A stretch of 64,000 bases of DNA, taken from NCBI RefSeq assembly GCF_002080455.1, contig NZ_CP020555.1:6484501-6548500 (forward strand), in the 5' to 3' direction. Below are positions 8,487 to 16,533 of the stretch, piece by piece. Origin of the DNA: Streptomyces sp. Sge12 (GTDB taxonomy: Bacteria > Actinomycetota > Actinomycetes > Streptomycetales > Streptomycetaceae). The first letter of the stretch is position 1; every line of letters begins with the position of its first letter. Both the position numbers and the translations under genes were made by a program. The notes under the pieces were generated by a model. That model searched no databases. It was given only the letters and a program-made list of their open reading frames with translations, and was not told the origin of the DNA.

Positions 8487-8602
8487 ACCCCGTCCCACTT
8501 GACAAAGTCCACACGGGTGGCGACGCGCTGTGAGCCAGGCCACACCACATCACCCGCATGGCGGGCGATCGCGCGTGGCAGACTGGCTGGAGTACCAGTA
8601 GC

Positions 8603-8731
8603 AGCGCACTCCGGGGTCGGTGTAATTCCGAACCGGCGGTTATAGTCCGCGACCCGTCCGCAGCCAGCGGCCGGTTGACCAGGTGAGATTCCTGGACCGA
8701 CGGTTAAAGTCCGGATGGGAGGCAGTGCGCG
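8603..8731 (+). promoter_or_regulatory. FMN riboswitch (RFN element)
   Basis: The closing P1 stem pairs GCGCACT (8604-8610) with AGTGCGC (8724-8730). Between them lie the conserved RFN blocks: CGGGGTCGGTG, ATTCCGAACCGGCGGT, then GATTCCTGGACCGACGGTTAAAGTCCGGATGGGAGG. FMN binding should switch off the riboflavin operon that starts 170 bases downstream. The region from 8732 to 8899 would hold the expression platform, probably acting on translation of ribD. I did not resolve its alternative stems. Confidence 0.95.
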
Positions 8732-8899
8732 GCGGGCCAGTCACCGGTACGCCGCCGTCGGCGGTTCGTCGGCATATCCCTGTGGATGTGCCCGGTCGAA
8801 CCGTTTTTCCGGCCTCGGCGTCCCCCGTGCGCTGTACCGCTTCATCTGTCGTATCCCGACAGGCCCCGGAGTCCGTGCCCGATGAGGCAGGAGGACCCG

Positions 8900-10027
8900 G
8901 TGGCGACACACGCCGCGCACGCAGCACCCGACGCGGACACCCGTGCCATGCGCCGAGCCATCGAGCTCGCCGCCCGCGGACTCGGCTCCACCAGCCCCAA
9001 CCCCGTCGTCGGCTGCGTCATCACCGACGCCTCCGGCGCCGTCGTCGGCGAAGGCTGGCACGAGCGGGCCGGCGGCCCGCACGCCGAGGTCCACGCCCTG
9101 CGCACCGCAGGCCCGGCGGCCCGCGGAGGCACCGCCTACGTCACCCTCGAACCCTGCAACCACACCGGCCGTACCGGGCCCTGCGCCCGCGCCCTCGCCG
9201 ACGCCGGGATCGCCCGCGTGATCTACGCCGTCTCCGACCCGAACCCGCAGGCCAGCGGCGGCGCCGCCACCCTGCGCGCGGCCGGCGTCGACACCGCGGC
9301 CGGACTCCTCGCGGACGAGGCCGAGGAGGGCAACGCCGCCTGGCTGACCTCCGTACGCCTCGGCCGGCCGCACGTCACCTGGAAGTACGCCGCCACCCTC
9401 GACGGCCGCAGCGCCGCCGCCGACGGCAGCAGCCGCTGGATCACCTCCGCCGAGTCCCGCGCCGACGTCCACCGGCTGCGCGCCGAGAGCGACGCCGTCC
9501 TCGTGGGCGGCGGCACCCTGCGCGCCGACGACCCGCACCTCGCGGTCCGCGGCGTCGAAGGCGCCGTGCAGCCCCTGCGGATCGCCCTCGACACGCGCGC
9601 CACGATCGCCGCGACCGCCCGCATCCTCGACGACGCCGCGCCCACTCTGCTCGTCGTCGGCGAGGACGCCGACACCCGGCACCTGACCGGCGTCGAACTG
9701 CTCCGGCTGCCCCTGCACGACGGCCGCATCGACGTCCAGGACCTCCTCACCCGCCTGAACCTGCGCGGCGTGCGCTCCGTCCTGCTGGAAGGCGGGCCCA
9801 CCCTGGCCGGCGCCTTCCTCGAGGCCGGCGCCGTCGACCGCGTCATCGGCTACCTCGCGCCCGCCCTGCTCGGCGCGGGCCCCGCGGCCCTCGCCGACGC
9901 CGGAATCAAGAACATCTCCGGCGCGTTGCGCCTCGACATCACCGAGGCCGTCCGCACCGGCCCCGATCTCCGCATCACCGCAGTCCCCGTCCCCGTCCCC
10001 GCCACCCCCGCCACCAAGGAGCACTGA
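8900..10027 (+). CDS. ribD: Bifunctional riboflavin deaminase/reductase RibD
   Basis: The 375-aa enzyme carries out the deamination and the side-chain reduction of the early riboflavin pathway. The N-terminal deaminase has the zinc motif HAEVHAL and the paired PCNHTGRTGPC. The C-terminal reductase (about 150 to 370) has KYAATLDGRSAA and LLEGGPTLAGAFL. I chose the GTG at 8900 because AGGAGG sits five bases upstream at 8889-8894. An in-frame ATG at 8882 and a longer open frame upstream would run into the riboswitch platform. It is the first gene of a tight operon whose next start codon directly follows its stop, and it is controlled by the FMN riboswitch. Confidence 0.95.
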   Translation: MATHAAHAAPDADTRAMRRAIELAARGLGSTSPNPVVGCVITDASGAVVGEGWHERAGGPHAEVHALRTAGPAARGGTAYVTLEPCNHTGRTGPCARALADAGIARVIYAVSDPNPQASGGAATLRAAGVDTAAGLLADEAEEGNAAWLTSVRLGRPHVTWKYAATLDGRSAAADGSSRWITSAESRADVHRLRAESDAVLVGGGTLRADDPHLAVRGVEGAVQPLRIALDTRATIAATARILDDAAPTLLVVGEDADTRHLTGVELLRLPLHDGRIDVQDLLTRLNLRGVRSVLLEGGPTLAGAFLEAGAVDRVIGYLAPALLGAGPAALADAGIKNISGALRLDITEAVRTGPDLRITAVPVPVPATPATKEH

Positions 10028-10651
10028 GTGTTCACCGGAATCGTCGAAGAACTGGGCGAGGTCACCGCTGTCGAGCAGCTCGAGGAAGCCTCCCGCTTCC
10101 GGCTGCGCGGCCCCCTCGTCACCGAGGGCGCCAAGCACGGTGACTCCATCGCGGTCAACGGCGTCTGCCTGACCGTCGTGGAGACCGCGGACGGCGAGTT
10201 CACCGCCGACGTCATGCAGGAGACCCTGAACCGCTCCAGCCTCGGCGCCCTGGCCAAGGGCTCCCGGGTCAACCTGGAGCGCCCCATGGCCCTCGGCGGA
10301 CGGCTCGGCGGCCACCTGGTCCAGGGCCACGTGGACGGCACCGGCGAGATCCTCTCCCGCACCCCCTCGGAGCACTGGGAGATCGTCAAGGTCGCCCTCC
10401 CCGCGAACCTCTCCCGCTACGTGGTCGAGAAGGGCTCCATCACGGTCGACGGCGTCAGCCTCACCGTGGTCGAGGCCGCCGCGGACTGGTTCACCATCAG
10501 CCTCATCCCCACCACCCTGGCGCTGACCACCCTCGGCCACAAGCAGAGCGGCGACCCCGTCAACCTGGAGGTCGACGTCCTCGCCAAGTACGTCGAACGC
10601 CTCCTGGCCGCCGGCGTGAACCCCCTGCACACGACGGGAGAAGCCCGGTGA
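10028..10651 (+). CDS. ribE: Riboflavin synthase alpha chain
   Basis: The 207-aa enzyme joins two 6,7-dimethyl-8-ribityllumazine molecules to form riboflavin. It has the family start MFTGIVEELG and two homologous lumazine-binding halves. Each half has a GDSIAVNGVCLTV-like motif: residues about 40 to 52, and KGSITVDGVSLTV near 138. The start is the GTG directly after the ribD stop, so the two genes are translationally coupled. The length is normal. The last four bases overlap the transporter gene that follows. Confidence 0.97.
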   Translation: MFTGIVEELGEVTAVEQLEEASRFRLRGPLVTEGAKHGDSIAVNGVCLTVVETADGEFTADVMQETLNRSSLGALAKGSRVNLERPMALGGRLGGHLVQGHVDGTGEILSRTPSEHWEIVKVALPANLSRYVVEKGSITVDGVSLTVVEAAADWFTISLIPTTLALTTLGHKQSGDPVNLEVDVLAKYVERLLAAGVNPLHTTGEAR

Positions 10652-11301
10652 ATGCCCTGACCTGGCTCAACGCGGAGGCCTTCACCGTCTTCGGCCAGAA
10701 GGTCATCTGGTCCGACATGATCGGCAACCTGATGGGCCTCGCCGCGCTCGCCCTCGGCTGGCGCCGCTCCATATGGACCTGGCCCGCCCAGCTCCTCTCC
10801 GGCCTGATCCTCATCGCCGCCTACGCCTCCGCACACCTCGCCGGCGGCGTCGGCAAGCAGCTCCTCGTCATCGGCGTGGCCGTGTGGGGCTGGCGCGCCT
10901 GGCAGCTCGGCCGCCAGAAGGCCCAGGACGGCTCCATCGCCGTGCGCACCGCCACCTGGAAGGAGCGCGGGCTGCTCCTGGCCGGCGCGGCGCTCGGCAC
11001 CCTCGCCGTCGGCGGCCTCTTCACGCTCTTCCCGAACCTCTCGTGGAGCCCGTGGGCCGACGCGTACATCTTCGTCGGCACCATCGTCGCGATGGTCGCC
11101 CAGGCCCGCGGCCTCGTCGAGTTCTGGTTCGCCTGGCTCCTCGTCGACCTGGTCGGCGTCCCGCTCGCCTTCAACAACGGACTGGCCTTCTCCGGCCTCG
11201 TCTACGTCGTCTACTTCGCCCTCGTGCTGTGGGGCGCCTACGACTGGTACCAGCGCTCCCGCACCACCCCCGCCCCGGCCCTGGAAGGAGCAACGGCATG
11301 A
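10648..11301 (+). CDS. ribM: PnuC-family riboflavin transporter RibM
   Basis: The 217-aa membrane protein has about seven hydrophobic segments and belongs to the PnuC family. In Streptomyces and Corynebacterium the PnuC member inside the riboflavin operon is RibM, which moves riboflavin by facilitated diffusion, and context supports that role here. It begins with a GTG overlapping the ribE stop (GTGA) and ends overlapping the next ATG (ATGA), so it is firmly embedded in the operon. A nicotinamide riboside role is possible from family alone but unlikely from position. Confidence 0.87.
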   Translation: MNALTWLNAEAFTVFGQKVIWSDMIGNLMGLAALALGWRRSIWTWPAQLLSGLILIAAYASAHLAGGVGKQLLVIGVAVWGWRAWQLGRQKAQDGSIAVRTATWKERGLLLAGAALGTLAVGGLFTLFPNLSWSPWADAYIFVGTIVAMVAQARGLVEFWFAWLLVDLVGVPLAFNNGLAFSGLVYVVYFALVLWGAYDWYQRSRTTPAPALEGATA

Positions 11302-12587
11302 CCAGCCTCAAGCCCGTGCCCGACATCCCCGAAGAGACCTTCCGCCTCGACCCCGTCGAGCAGGCCATCCGCGACATCGCGGCGGGCCGCCCCATCGTCG
11401 TCGTCGACGACGAGGACCGCGAGAACGAGGGCGACCTCGTCATCGCCGCCGAGAAGGCCACCCCCGAGATCATCGCGTTCATGATGAGCGAGTGCCGCGG
11501 CCTGATCTGCGCCCCCATGGAGGGCGCCGAGCTGGACCGGCTCGAGCTCCCCCAGATGGTCCAGAACAACACCGAGTCGATGAAGACCGCCTTCACCGTC
11601 TCCGTCGACGCGAGCGCCGCCCACGGCGTCTCCACCGGCATCTCGGCCGCCGACCGCGCCACCACCCTGCGCCTGCTCGCCGACGGGGTCTCCGAGCCCG
11701 GCGACTTCGTCCGCCCCGGCCACGTCTTCCCGCTGCGCGCCAAGCCCGGCGGCGTCCTGGTCCGCAACGGCCACACCGAGGCCGCCGTCGACCTGGCCCG
11801 CCTCGCGGGCCTGCGCCCGGCCGGCGCCATCGTGGAGATCGCCGGCGAGGACGGCGTCATGCTGCGCCTGCCCGAGCTGATCCCCTTCGCCCGCAAGCAC
11901 GGCCTGACGATCATCTCCATCGAGGACCTGATCGCCTACCGCCGCTCCGCCGAGCCCACCGTGCGCCGCGAGGCCGAGGTCAGCCTGCCGACCGCCTTCG
12001 GCGAGTTCACGGCCTACGGCTACCGCTCCACGGTCGACGGCGTCGAGCACGTCGCCCTCGTCCACGGCGAGATCGGCGACGGCTCCGACATCCTCGTCCG
12101 CATGCACTCCGAGTGCCTGACCGGCGACATCTTCGCTTCGCAGCGCTGCGACTGCGGCCCCCAGCTGCACGCCTCCATGGAACGCATCAACGCCGAGGGC
12201 CGCGGCATCGTCGTCTACCTGCGCGGCCACGAGGGCCGCGGCATCGGACTCCTGTCCAAGCTGCGCGCGTACGAGCTCCAGGAGCGCGGCCGTGACACCC
12301 TCGACGCCAACCTGGAGCTCGGCCTGCCCGCCGACGCTCGCGACTACGGCGCCGGCGCCCAGATCCTCGCCGACCTCGGCGTGCACGGCGTCCGCCTGAT
12401 GACCAACAACCCCGAGAAGTCCGACGCCCTCGTCCGGCACGGCATCGCGGTCACCAGCCGCGAGCCGATGCCGATGGAGGCCGGCGAGCACAACCTGCGG
12501 TACCTGCGCACCAAGCGGGACCGGATGGGCCACGACCTGCCCTGGCTGGACGGGCCCGTCACCACCTCCGCCTGCGGCAACCAGTAG
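11298..12587 (+). CDS. ribA: Bifunctional DHBP synthase/GTP cyclohydrolase II
   Basis: The 429-aa fusion makes both starting compounds of riboflavin. The N-terminal half (about 20 to 215) is 3,4-dihydroxy-2-butanone 4-phosphate synthase with VVDDEDRENEGDLV and the HTEAAVDL substrate region. The C-terminal half is GTP cyclohydrolase II with the zinc motif CLTGDIFASQRCDCG and the downstream YLRGHEGRGIGL. All three zinc cysteines are present. The start ATG overlaps the ribM stop as ATGA. A longer frame upstream of 11298 is antisense or out-of-phase noise over ribM. Confidence 0.97.
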   Translation: MTSLKPVPDIPEETFRLDPVEQAIRDIAAGRPIVVVDDEDRENEGDLVIAAEKATPEIIAFMMSECRGLICAPMEGAELDRLELPQMVQNNTESMKTAFTVSVDASAAHGVSTGISAADRATTLRLLADGVSEPGDFVRPGHVFPLRAKPGGVLVRNGHTEAAVDLARLAGLRPAGAIVEIAGEDGVMLRLPELIPFARKHGLTIISIEDLIAYRRSAEPTVRREAEVSLPTAFGEFTAYGYRSTVDGVEHVALVHGEIGDGSDILVRMHSECLTGDIFASQRCDCGPQLHASMERINAEGRGIVVYLRGHEGRGIGLLSKLRAYELQERGRDTLDANLELGLPADARDYGAGAQILADLGVHGVRLMTNNPEKSDALVRHGIAVTSREPMPMEAGEHNLRYLRTKRDRMGHDLPWLDGPVTTSACGNQ

Positions 12588-12613
12588 GCACGCACCACCA
12601 CCCGGACGCATGT

Positions 12614-12650
12614 CCACCACCGGTTTCCACCACCGGTTTCCACCACCGGT
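12614..12650. repeat. 13-bp tandem repeat between ribA and ribH
   Basis: CCACCACCGGTTT occurs at 12614-12626 and 12627-12639, followed by an 11-base partial copy at 12640-12650. It lies in the 97-base gap before ribH, the only long gap inside the rib operon. It could be simple slippage or an mRNA feature near the ribH leader. Confidence 0.8.
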
Positions 12651-12684
12651 CATCCACCGACACGAACCACCGAGGAGCAGAGCT

Positions 12685-13170
12685 GTGAGCGGCAAGGGCG
12701 CACCCGAACTGAGCGTGAAGAACTGCGGAGACCTCCGAGTCGCCGTGATCGCGGCCCAGTGGCACGAGAAGGTCATGGACGGACTGGTCGACGGGGCCCT
12801 GCGGGCCCTGCACGAGCTGGGCATCGACGAGCCCACCCTGCTCCGGGTCCCCGGCAGCTTCGAGCTCCCGGTCGTGGCGAAGGTACTGGCCGGTCGCGGT
12901 TACGATGCCATCGTCGCCCTCGGAGTGGTCATCCGCGGCGGCACCCCGCACTTCGACTACGTCTGCCAGGGCGTCACCCAGGGCCTGGTACAGGTGTCGA
13001 TCGACACCGGAGTCCCCGTCGGCTTCGGCGTACTGACCTGCGACAACGACGAGCAGGCGCTGGACCGCGCCGGCCTCGAAGGGTCGAATGAGGACAAGGG
13101 GCACGAAGCGGTCACCGCCGCCGTCTCCACCGCCATGACCCTGCGGACCGTCAGCGAACCCTGGCGCTGA
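12685..13170 (+). CDS. ribH: Lumazine synthase (6,7-dimethyl-8-ribityllumazine synthase)
   Basis: The 161-aa enzyme condenses the pyrimidinedione and DHBP to form lumazine, the substrate of riboflavin synthase. Family motifs are VPGSFELPV, ALGVVIRGGTPHFDYV with the catalytic histidine, and the C-terminal phosphate-binding stretch FGVLTCDNDEQALDRAG. I chose the GTG at 12685 after GAGGAG, because the open frame upstream encodes only the tandem repeat. hisE follows after 35 bases, so the two pathways may share a transcript. Confidence 0.97.
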   Translation: MSGKGAPELSVKNCGDLRVAVIAAQWHEKVMDGLVDGALRALHELGIDEPTLLRVPGSFELPVVAKVLAGRGYDAIVALGVVIRGGTPHFDYVCQGVTQGLVQVSIDTGVPVGFGVLTCDNDEQALDRAGLEGSNEDKGHEAVTAAVSTAMTLRTVSEPWR

Positions 13171-13205
13171 GTGGCGCGGGGGAACCCCGTATTCTGAGGA
13201 CCATC

Positions 13206-13484
13206 ATGGCGAACGAATCCTCCAAGACCTTCGAAGAGCTCTTCACCGAGCTCCAGGCCAAGGCCAACGGCGACCCCAGCACCTCTCGCACCGCCGAGCT
13301 CGTCGACAAGGGCGTCCATGCCATCGGCAAGAAGGTCGTCGAGGAGGCCGCCGAGGTCTGGATGGCCGCCGAATACGAAGGCAAGGAAGCCGCCGCCGAG
13401 GAGATCTCCCAGCTGCTCTACCACGTCCAGGTGATGATGGTGGCGCGCGGGATCTCCCTCGACGACGTCTACGCGCACCTCTGA
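13206..13484 (+). CDS. hisE: Phosphoribosyl-ATP diphosphatase
   Basis: The 92-aa protein is of normal HisE length and catalyses the second step of histidine synthesis. It shows the all-alpha NTP pyrophosphohydrolase pattern with KKVVEEAAEVWMAA and EEISQLLYHVQVMM, whose acidic residues bind magnesium. It lies between ribH and hisG on the same strand with short gaps of 35 and 55 bases. In Actinobacteria hisE and hisG form a pair apart from the main his operon, as seen here. Confidence 0.96.
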   Translation: MANESSKTFEELFTELQAKANGDPSTSRTAELVDKGVHAIGKKVVEEAAEVWMAAEYEGKEAAAEEISQLLYHVQVMMVARGISLDDVYAHL

Positions 13485-13539
13485 GCCAGGCACGCACACC
13501 CCGCCCGCAATCCCGTATCCACGCACCAAAGGAAGCCCC

Positions 13540-14388
13540 ATGCTGCGCATCGCCGTCCCCAACAAGGGTTCACTCTCCGGACCGGCGTCGGCGATGCTCC
13601 ATGAGGCCGGCTACCGGATGCGCAAGGAGTCCAAGGAGCTCGTGGTCGTCGACCCCGAGAACGAGGTGGAGTTCTTCTACCTCCGCCCCAAGGACATCGC
13701 CATCTACGTCTCCTCCGGCAAGCTCGACATCGGCATCACCGGCCGCGACCTGCTGCTCGACTCCGGCGCCAGCGCCGAGGAGATCCTCCCGCTGAACTTC
13801 GGGCGCTCCACCTTCCGCTACGCCACCAAGCCCGGCACCGCGAAGGGCCCCGAGGACTTCACCGGGATGACGATCGCGACCTCGTACGAGGGAATCGTCG
13901 CCAAGCACCTCGCCGAGCAGGGCATCGACGCCTCCGTCGTCCACCTCGACGGAGCCGTCGAGACCGCGATCCAGCTCGGCGTGGCGCAGATCATCGCGGA
14001 CGTCGTCGAGACCGGCACCAGCCTGCGCAACGCCGGTCTGGAGATCATCGGCGAGCCGATCATGACCTCCGAGGCCGTCGTCATCCGCAGCAACGCCTCC
14101 GACCCCGAGGACCCGCGCGCCCAGCAGTTCCTGCGCCGCCTGCAGGGCGTCCTGGTGGCCCGCAGCTACGTGATGATGGACTACGACTGCCGCGCCGAGC
14201 ACCTGGAGCGCGCGGTCGCCCTCACCCCCGGCCTGGAGTCGCCGACCGTCTCCCCGCTGCACAATGAGGGCTGGGTCGCCGTCCGCGCGATGGTCCCCGC
14301 CAAGGAAGCCCAGCGGATCATGGACGACCTGTACGAGCTCGGCGCGCGCGCGATCCTCACCACCTCCATCCACGCCTGCCGCCTCTAG
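13540..14388 (+). CDS. hisG: ATP phosphoribosyltransferase
   Basis: The 282-aa enzyme joins ATP and PRPP in the first, histidine-inhibited step of the pathway. The length marks the long form of HisG with a C-terminal ACT-like regulatory domain (about residues 210 to 282), so no HisZ is required. Motifs include the start LRIAVPNKGSL and the PRPP loop near DVVETGTSLRNAGL. AAAGGAAG upstream supports the ATG at 13540. Confidence 0.97.
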   Translation: MLRIAVPNKGSLSGPASAMLHEAGYRMRKESKELVVVDPENEVEFFYLRPKDIAIYVSSGKLDIGITGRDLLLDSGASAEEILPLNFGRSTFRYATKPGTAKGPEDFTGMTIATSYEGIVAKHLAEQGIDASVVHLDGAVETAIQLGVAQIIADVVETGTSLRNAGLEIIGEPIMTSEAVVIRSNASDPEDPRAQQFLRRLQGVLVARSYVMMDYDCRAEHLERAVALTPGLESPTVSPLHNEGWVAVRAMVPAKEAQRIMDDLYELGARAILTTSIHACRL

Positions 14389-14397
14389 GAAGGGCCC

Positions 14398-14420
14398 GGC
14401 GTGCCGCCACCCGGCACGCC
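14398..14420. terminator. Hairpin after hisG
   Basis: GGCGTGCC (14398-14405) pairs perfectly with GGCACGCC (14413-14420) across a 7-base loop, ten bases beyond the hisG stop. It is modest in size and may only attenuate transcription into the next gene. Confidence 0.45.
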
Positions 14421-14461
14421 GACCGCCCGACCCGCACGTCACCTCCAGAAGGCAACGCACC

Positions 14462-14926
14462 ATGGCCGAGTCCGCCGCCCAGCCCGTCACGCCCGCCCTG
14501 CCGGTCACCTTCCGGCCGACCCGCACCCGGGTCGTCCTGCTGGGCGTCGGCCTCGCCATGTTCACCACCATCACGGCCATCGCCCTGCTGCTGGAGAACC
14601 TCAGCCCCGGCGAGCGGATCAGCTTCGTCTTCACCGCCGTCCTGCTGAGCTCCGTACTCGTCCTGCTCAGCCGCCCCAAGGTGGTCGCGGACGAGAGCGG
14701 CGTCACCGTCGTCAACCTGACCACCACCCGGCGCCTGGAGTGGGCCCAGATCCTGCGGGTCAACCTCCGCCCCGGCGACCCGTGGGTCTTCCTCGACCTC
14801 AGCGACGGCACCAGCCTGCCCGTCCTCGGCATCCAGCCGGGCGTGGCCAAGCAGCAGGCGATCGGCGACGCACGCGCCCTGCGCGCCCTGGCCGAGGCGC
14901 GCGGAACGGGCGGACACGACCACTGA
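14462..14926 (+). CDS. Small membrane protein with bacterial PH domain
   Basis: The 154-aa protein has two hydrophobic segments (about 27 to 45 and 53 to 70). A beta-rich C-terminal part follows, containing VVADESGVTVVNLTTTRRLEWAQIL, a bacterial PH-like pattern. This layout is common next to hisG in Streptomyces, though no function is established. The ATG at 14462 follows GAAGG. Its transcription may extend from the rib-his operon past the weak hairpin at 14398. Confidence 0.8.
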   Translation: MAESAAQPVTPALPVTFRPTRTRVVLLGVGLAMFTTITAIALLLENLSPGERISFVFTAVLLSSVLVLLSRPKVVADESGVTVVNLTTTRRLEWAQILRVNLRPGDPWVFLDLSDGTSLPVLGIQPGVAKQQAIGDARALRALAEARGTGGHDH

Positions 14927-15126
14927 GTCGGCCGATCCTCGTGGCTGCGTACCGTTGCGGCCGGGATCTCAATGACTACCCTGGTGGCGGGGCGCAGCTG
15001 TGCGCCCTCCCACCGGCCCCGGGACCTCGTGGCCCGTGGGCACCTGCGACTTGAGGAGTGACTCCCTCCAGCAATGGACGGATCGTCCGGTAGTACCCGC
15101 GCCGCCCTCCCCCCGGAGGCGGCGGC

Positions 15127-16533
15127 ATGACCATCCCGCTACTTCTGCTCGCGGCGGCCTTCGCCCTCATCCTCGCCAACGGGTTCTTCGTGGCCGCCGA
15201 ATTCGGCCTCGTCACCGTGGAGCGGGCCGAGGCCGAACGCGCCGCAGCCGACGGTGACCGCCGTGCCCGCACGGTGGTCAAGGCCCTGCGGGAGCTGTCC
15301 TTCCAGCTCTCCGGCACCCAGCTCGGCATCACCATCACCTCCCTCGTGGTCGGCATGCTCGCCGAGCCCGCCCTCGCCGCACTGCTGGCCGGGCCGCTCA
15401 CCGCGACCGGCCTCCCCGAGGGAGCCGTCTCCGGCGTCGCCGTCGTCATCGGCATGCTGCTCGCCTCCGCCGTCCAGATGGTCGTCGGCGAGCTCGTCCC
15501 GAAGAACTGGGCGGTCTCCCGGCCGCTCCAGGTGGCCCGCTTCGTCGCCGGCCCCCAGCACGCCTTCTCCCGGGCCTTCCGACCGGTGATCGCCGGCCTC
15601 AACGCCGTCGCCAACCGCCTCGTACGGCTCCTCGGCGTGGAACCCGCCGACGAGATGGCCTCCGCCCGGACCCCCGGCGAACTGGTCTCCCTCGTCCGCC
15701 ATTCGGCCCAGGCCGGCGCCCTCGAACAGGACACCGCCGACCTCTTCGTACGGACCCTCTCGCTGGGCGAGCTCACGGCCCAGCACGTCATGACCCCCCG
15801 GGTGAAGGTCAGCGCCCTGATGCACACGGCCACCGCGGCCGACGTGCTCAACCTGACCCGCGCCACGGGCCTGTCCCGGTTCCCGGTCTACCGCGACCGC
15901 ATCGACGAGATCACCGGCGTGGTCCACCTCAAGGACGCCCTCGCCGTGCCCGAGTCGGAGCGCGACCGCACGAGCGTGAGCCGGATCTGCGTCGCCCCGC
16001 TGCTGGTGCCCGGCTCCCTGCCGGTGCAGCCGCTGCTGGAGCGGCTGCGCAGCGAGCAGCCGATGGCCGTCGTCGTCGACGAGTACGGCGGCACCGCCGG
16101 AGTCGTCACGCTGGAGGACATCGTGGAGGAGCTCGTCGGCGAGGTCCGCGACGAGCACGACTTCGCCGAGGACGACAGCCCCGAACTGGCCGCCGTACCG
16201 GCGGAGGACGGCCGCCCCTCCTGGGAGGCCGACGGCAGCTGCCGGGTGCAGACCCTGCGCCGGATAGGCCTCGAAGTGCCCGAGGGGCCGTACGAGACCG
16301 TCGCCGGGCTCGTCGCCGACCTCCTCGGCCGGATCCCCGCCCCCGGGGACCGGGCCGAGCTCCCCGGCTGGAAGCTGTCCGTCCGCCGCGTCGGCCGCAA
16401 CCGCGCCGAGCGCGTCCGGCTGGTCCGGCTCGCGGCGGTACCCGCGGCCGGTACGTACCGGCCGGCTCCCGGAACCGGCGGCGCGGCCGCGCTCGAACCC
16501 GAGCGGGCCGAGCTGGAAGGCGCCGCCCGATGA
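15127..16533 (+). CDS. CNNM/CorC-type membrane protein with CBS domains (first of two)
   Basis: The 468-aa protein has an N-terminal DUF21 membrane domain with about four hydrophobic segments (1 to about 160, with ANGFFVAAEFGLV and GELVPKNWAV). A CBS pair follows (about 205 to 330, HVMTPRVKV then VDEYGGTAGVVTLEDIVEELVG), and then a CorC/HlyC domain. The family is linked to magnesium and cobalt transport; the old label hemolysin is misleading. The gene overlaps the next by four bases, so the two form a pair that may assemble as a heterodimer. It follows a 200-base leader. Confidence 0.92.
   Translation: MTIPLLLLAAAFALILANGFFVAAEFGLVTVERAEAERAAADGDRRARTVVKALRELSFQLSGTQLGITITSLVVGMLAEPALAALLAGPLTATGLPEGAVSGVAVVIGMLLASAVQMVVGELVPKNWAVSRPLQVARFVAGPQHAFSRAFRPVIAGLNAVANRLVRLLGVEPADEMASARTPGELVSLVRHSAQAGALEQDTADLFVRTLSLGELTAQHVMTPRVKVSALMHTATAADVLNLTRATGLSRFPVYRDRIDEITGVVHLKDALAVPESERDRTSVSRICVAPLLVPGSLPVQPLLERLRSEQPMAVVVDEYGGTAGVVTLEDIVEELVGEVRDEHDFAEDDSPELAAVPAEDGRPSWEADGSCRVQTLRRIGLEVPEGPYETVAGLVADLLGRIPAPGDRAELPGWKLSVRRVGRNRAERVRLVRLAAVPAAGTYRPAPGTGGAAALEPERAELEGAAR

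Noticed and set aside
8499..8504. TTGACA as -35 of the riboflavin operon promoter
   Set aside because: No acceptable -10 occurs 16 to 19 bases downstream on the plus strand. The rib promoter must lie between here and the riboswitch but was not resolved.
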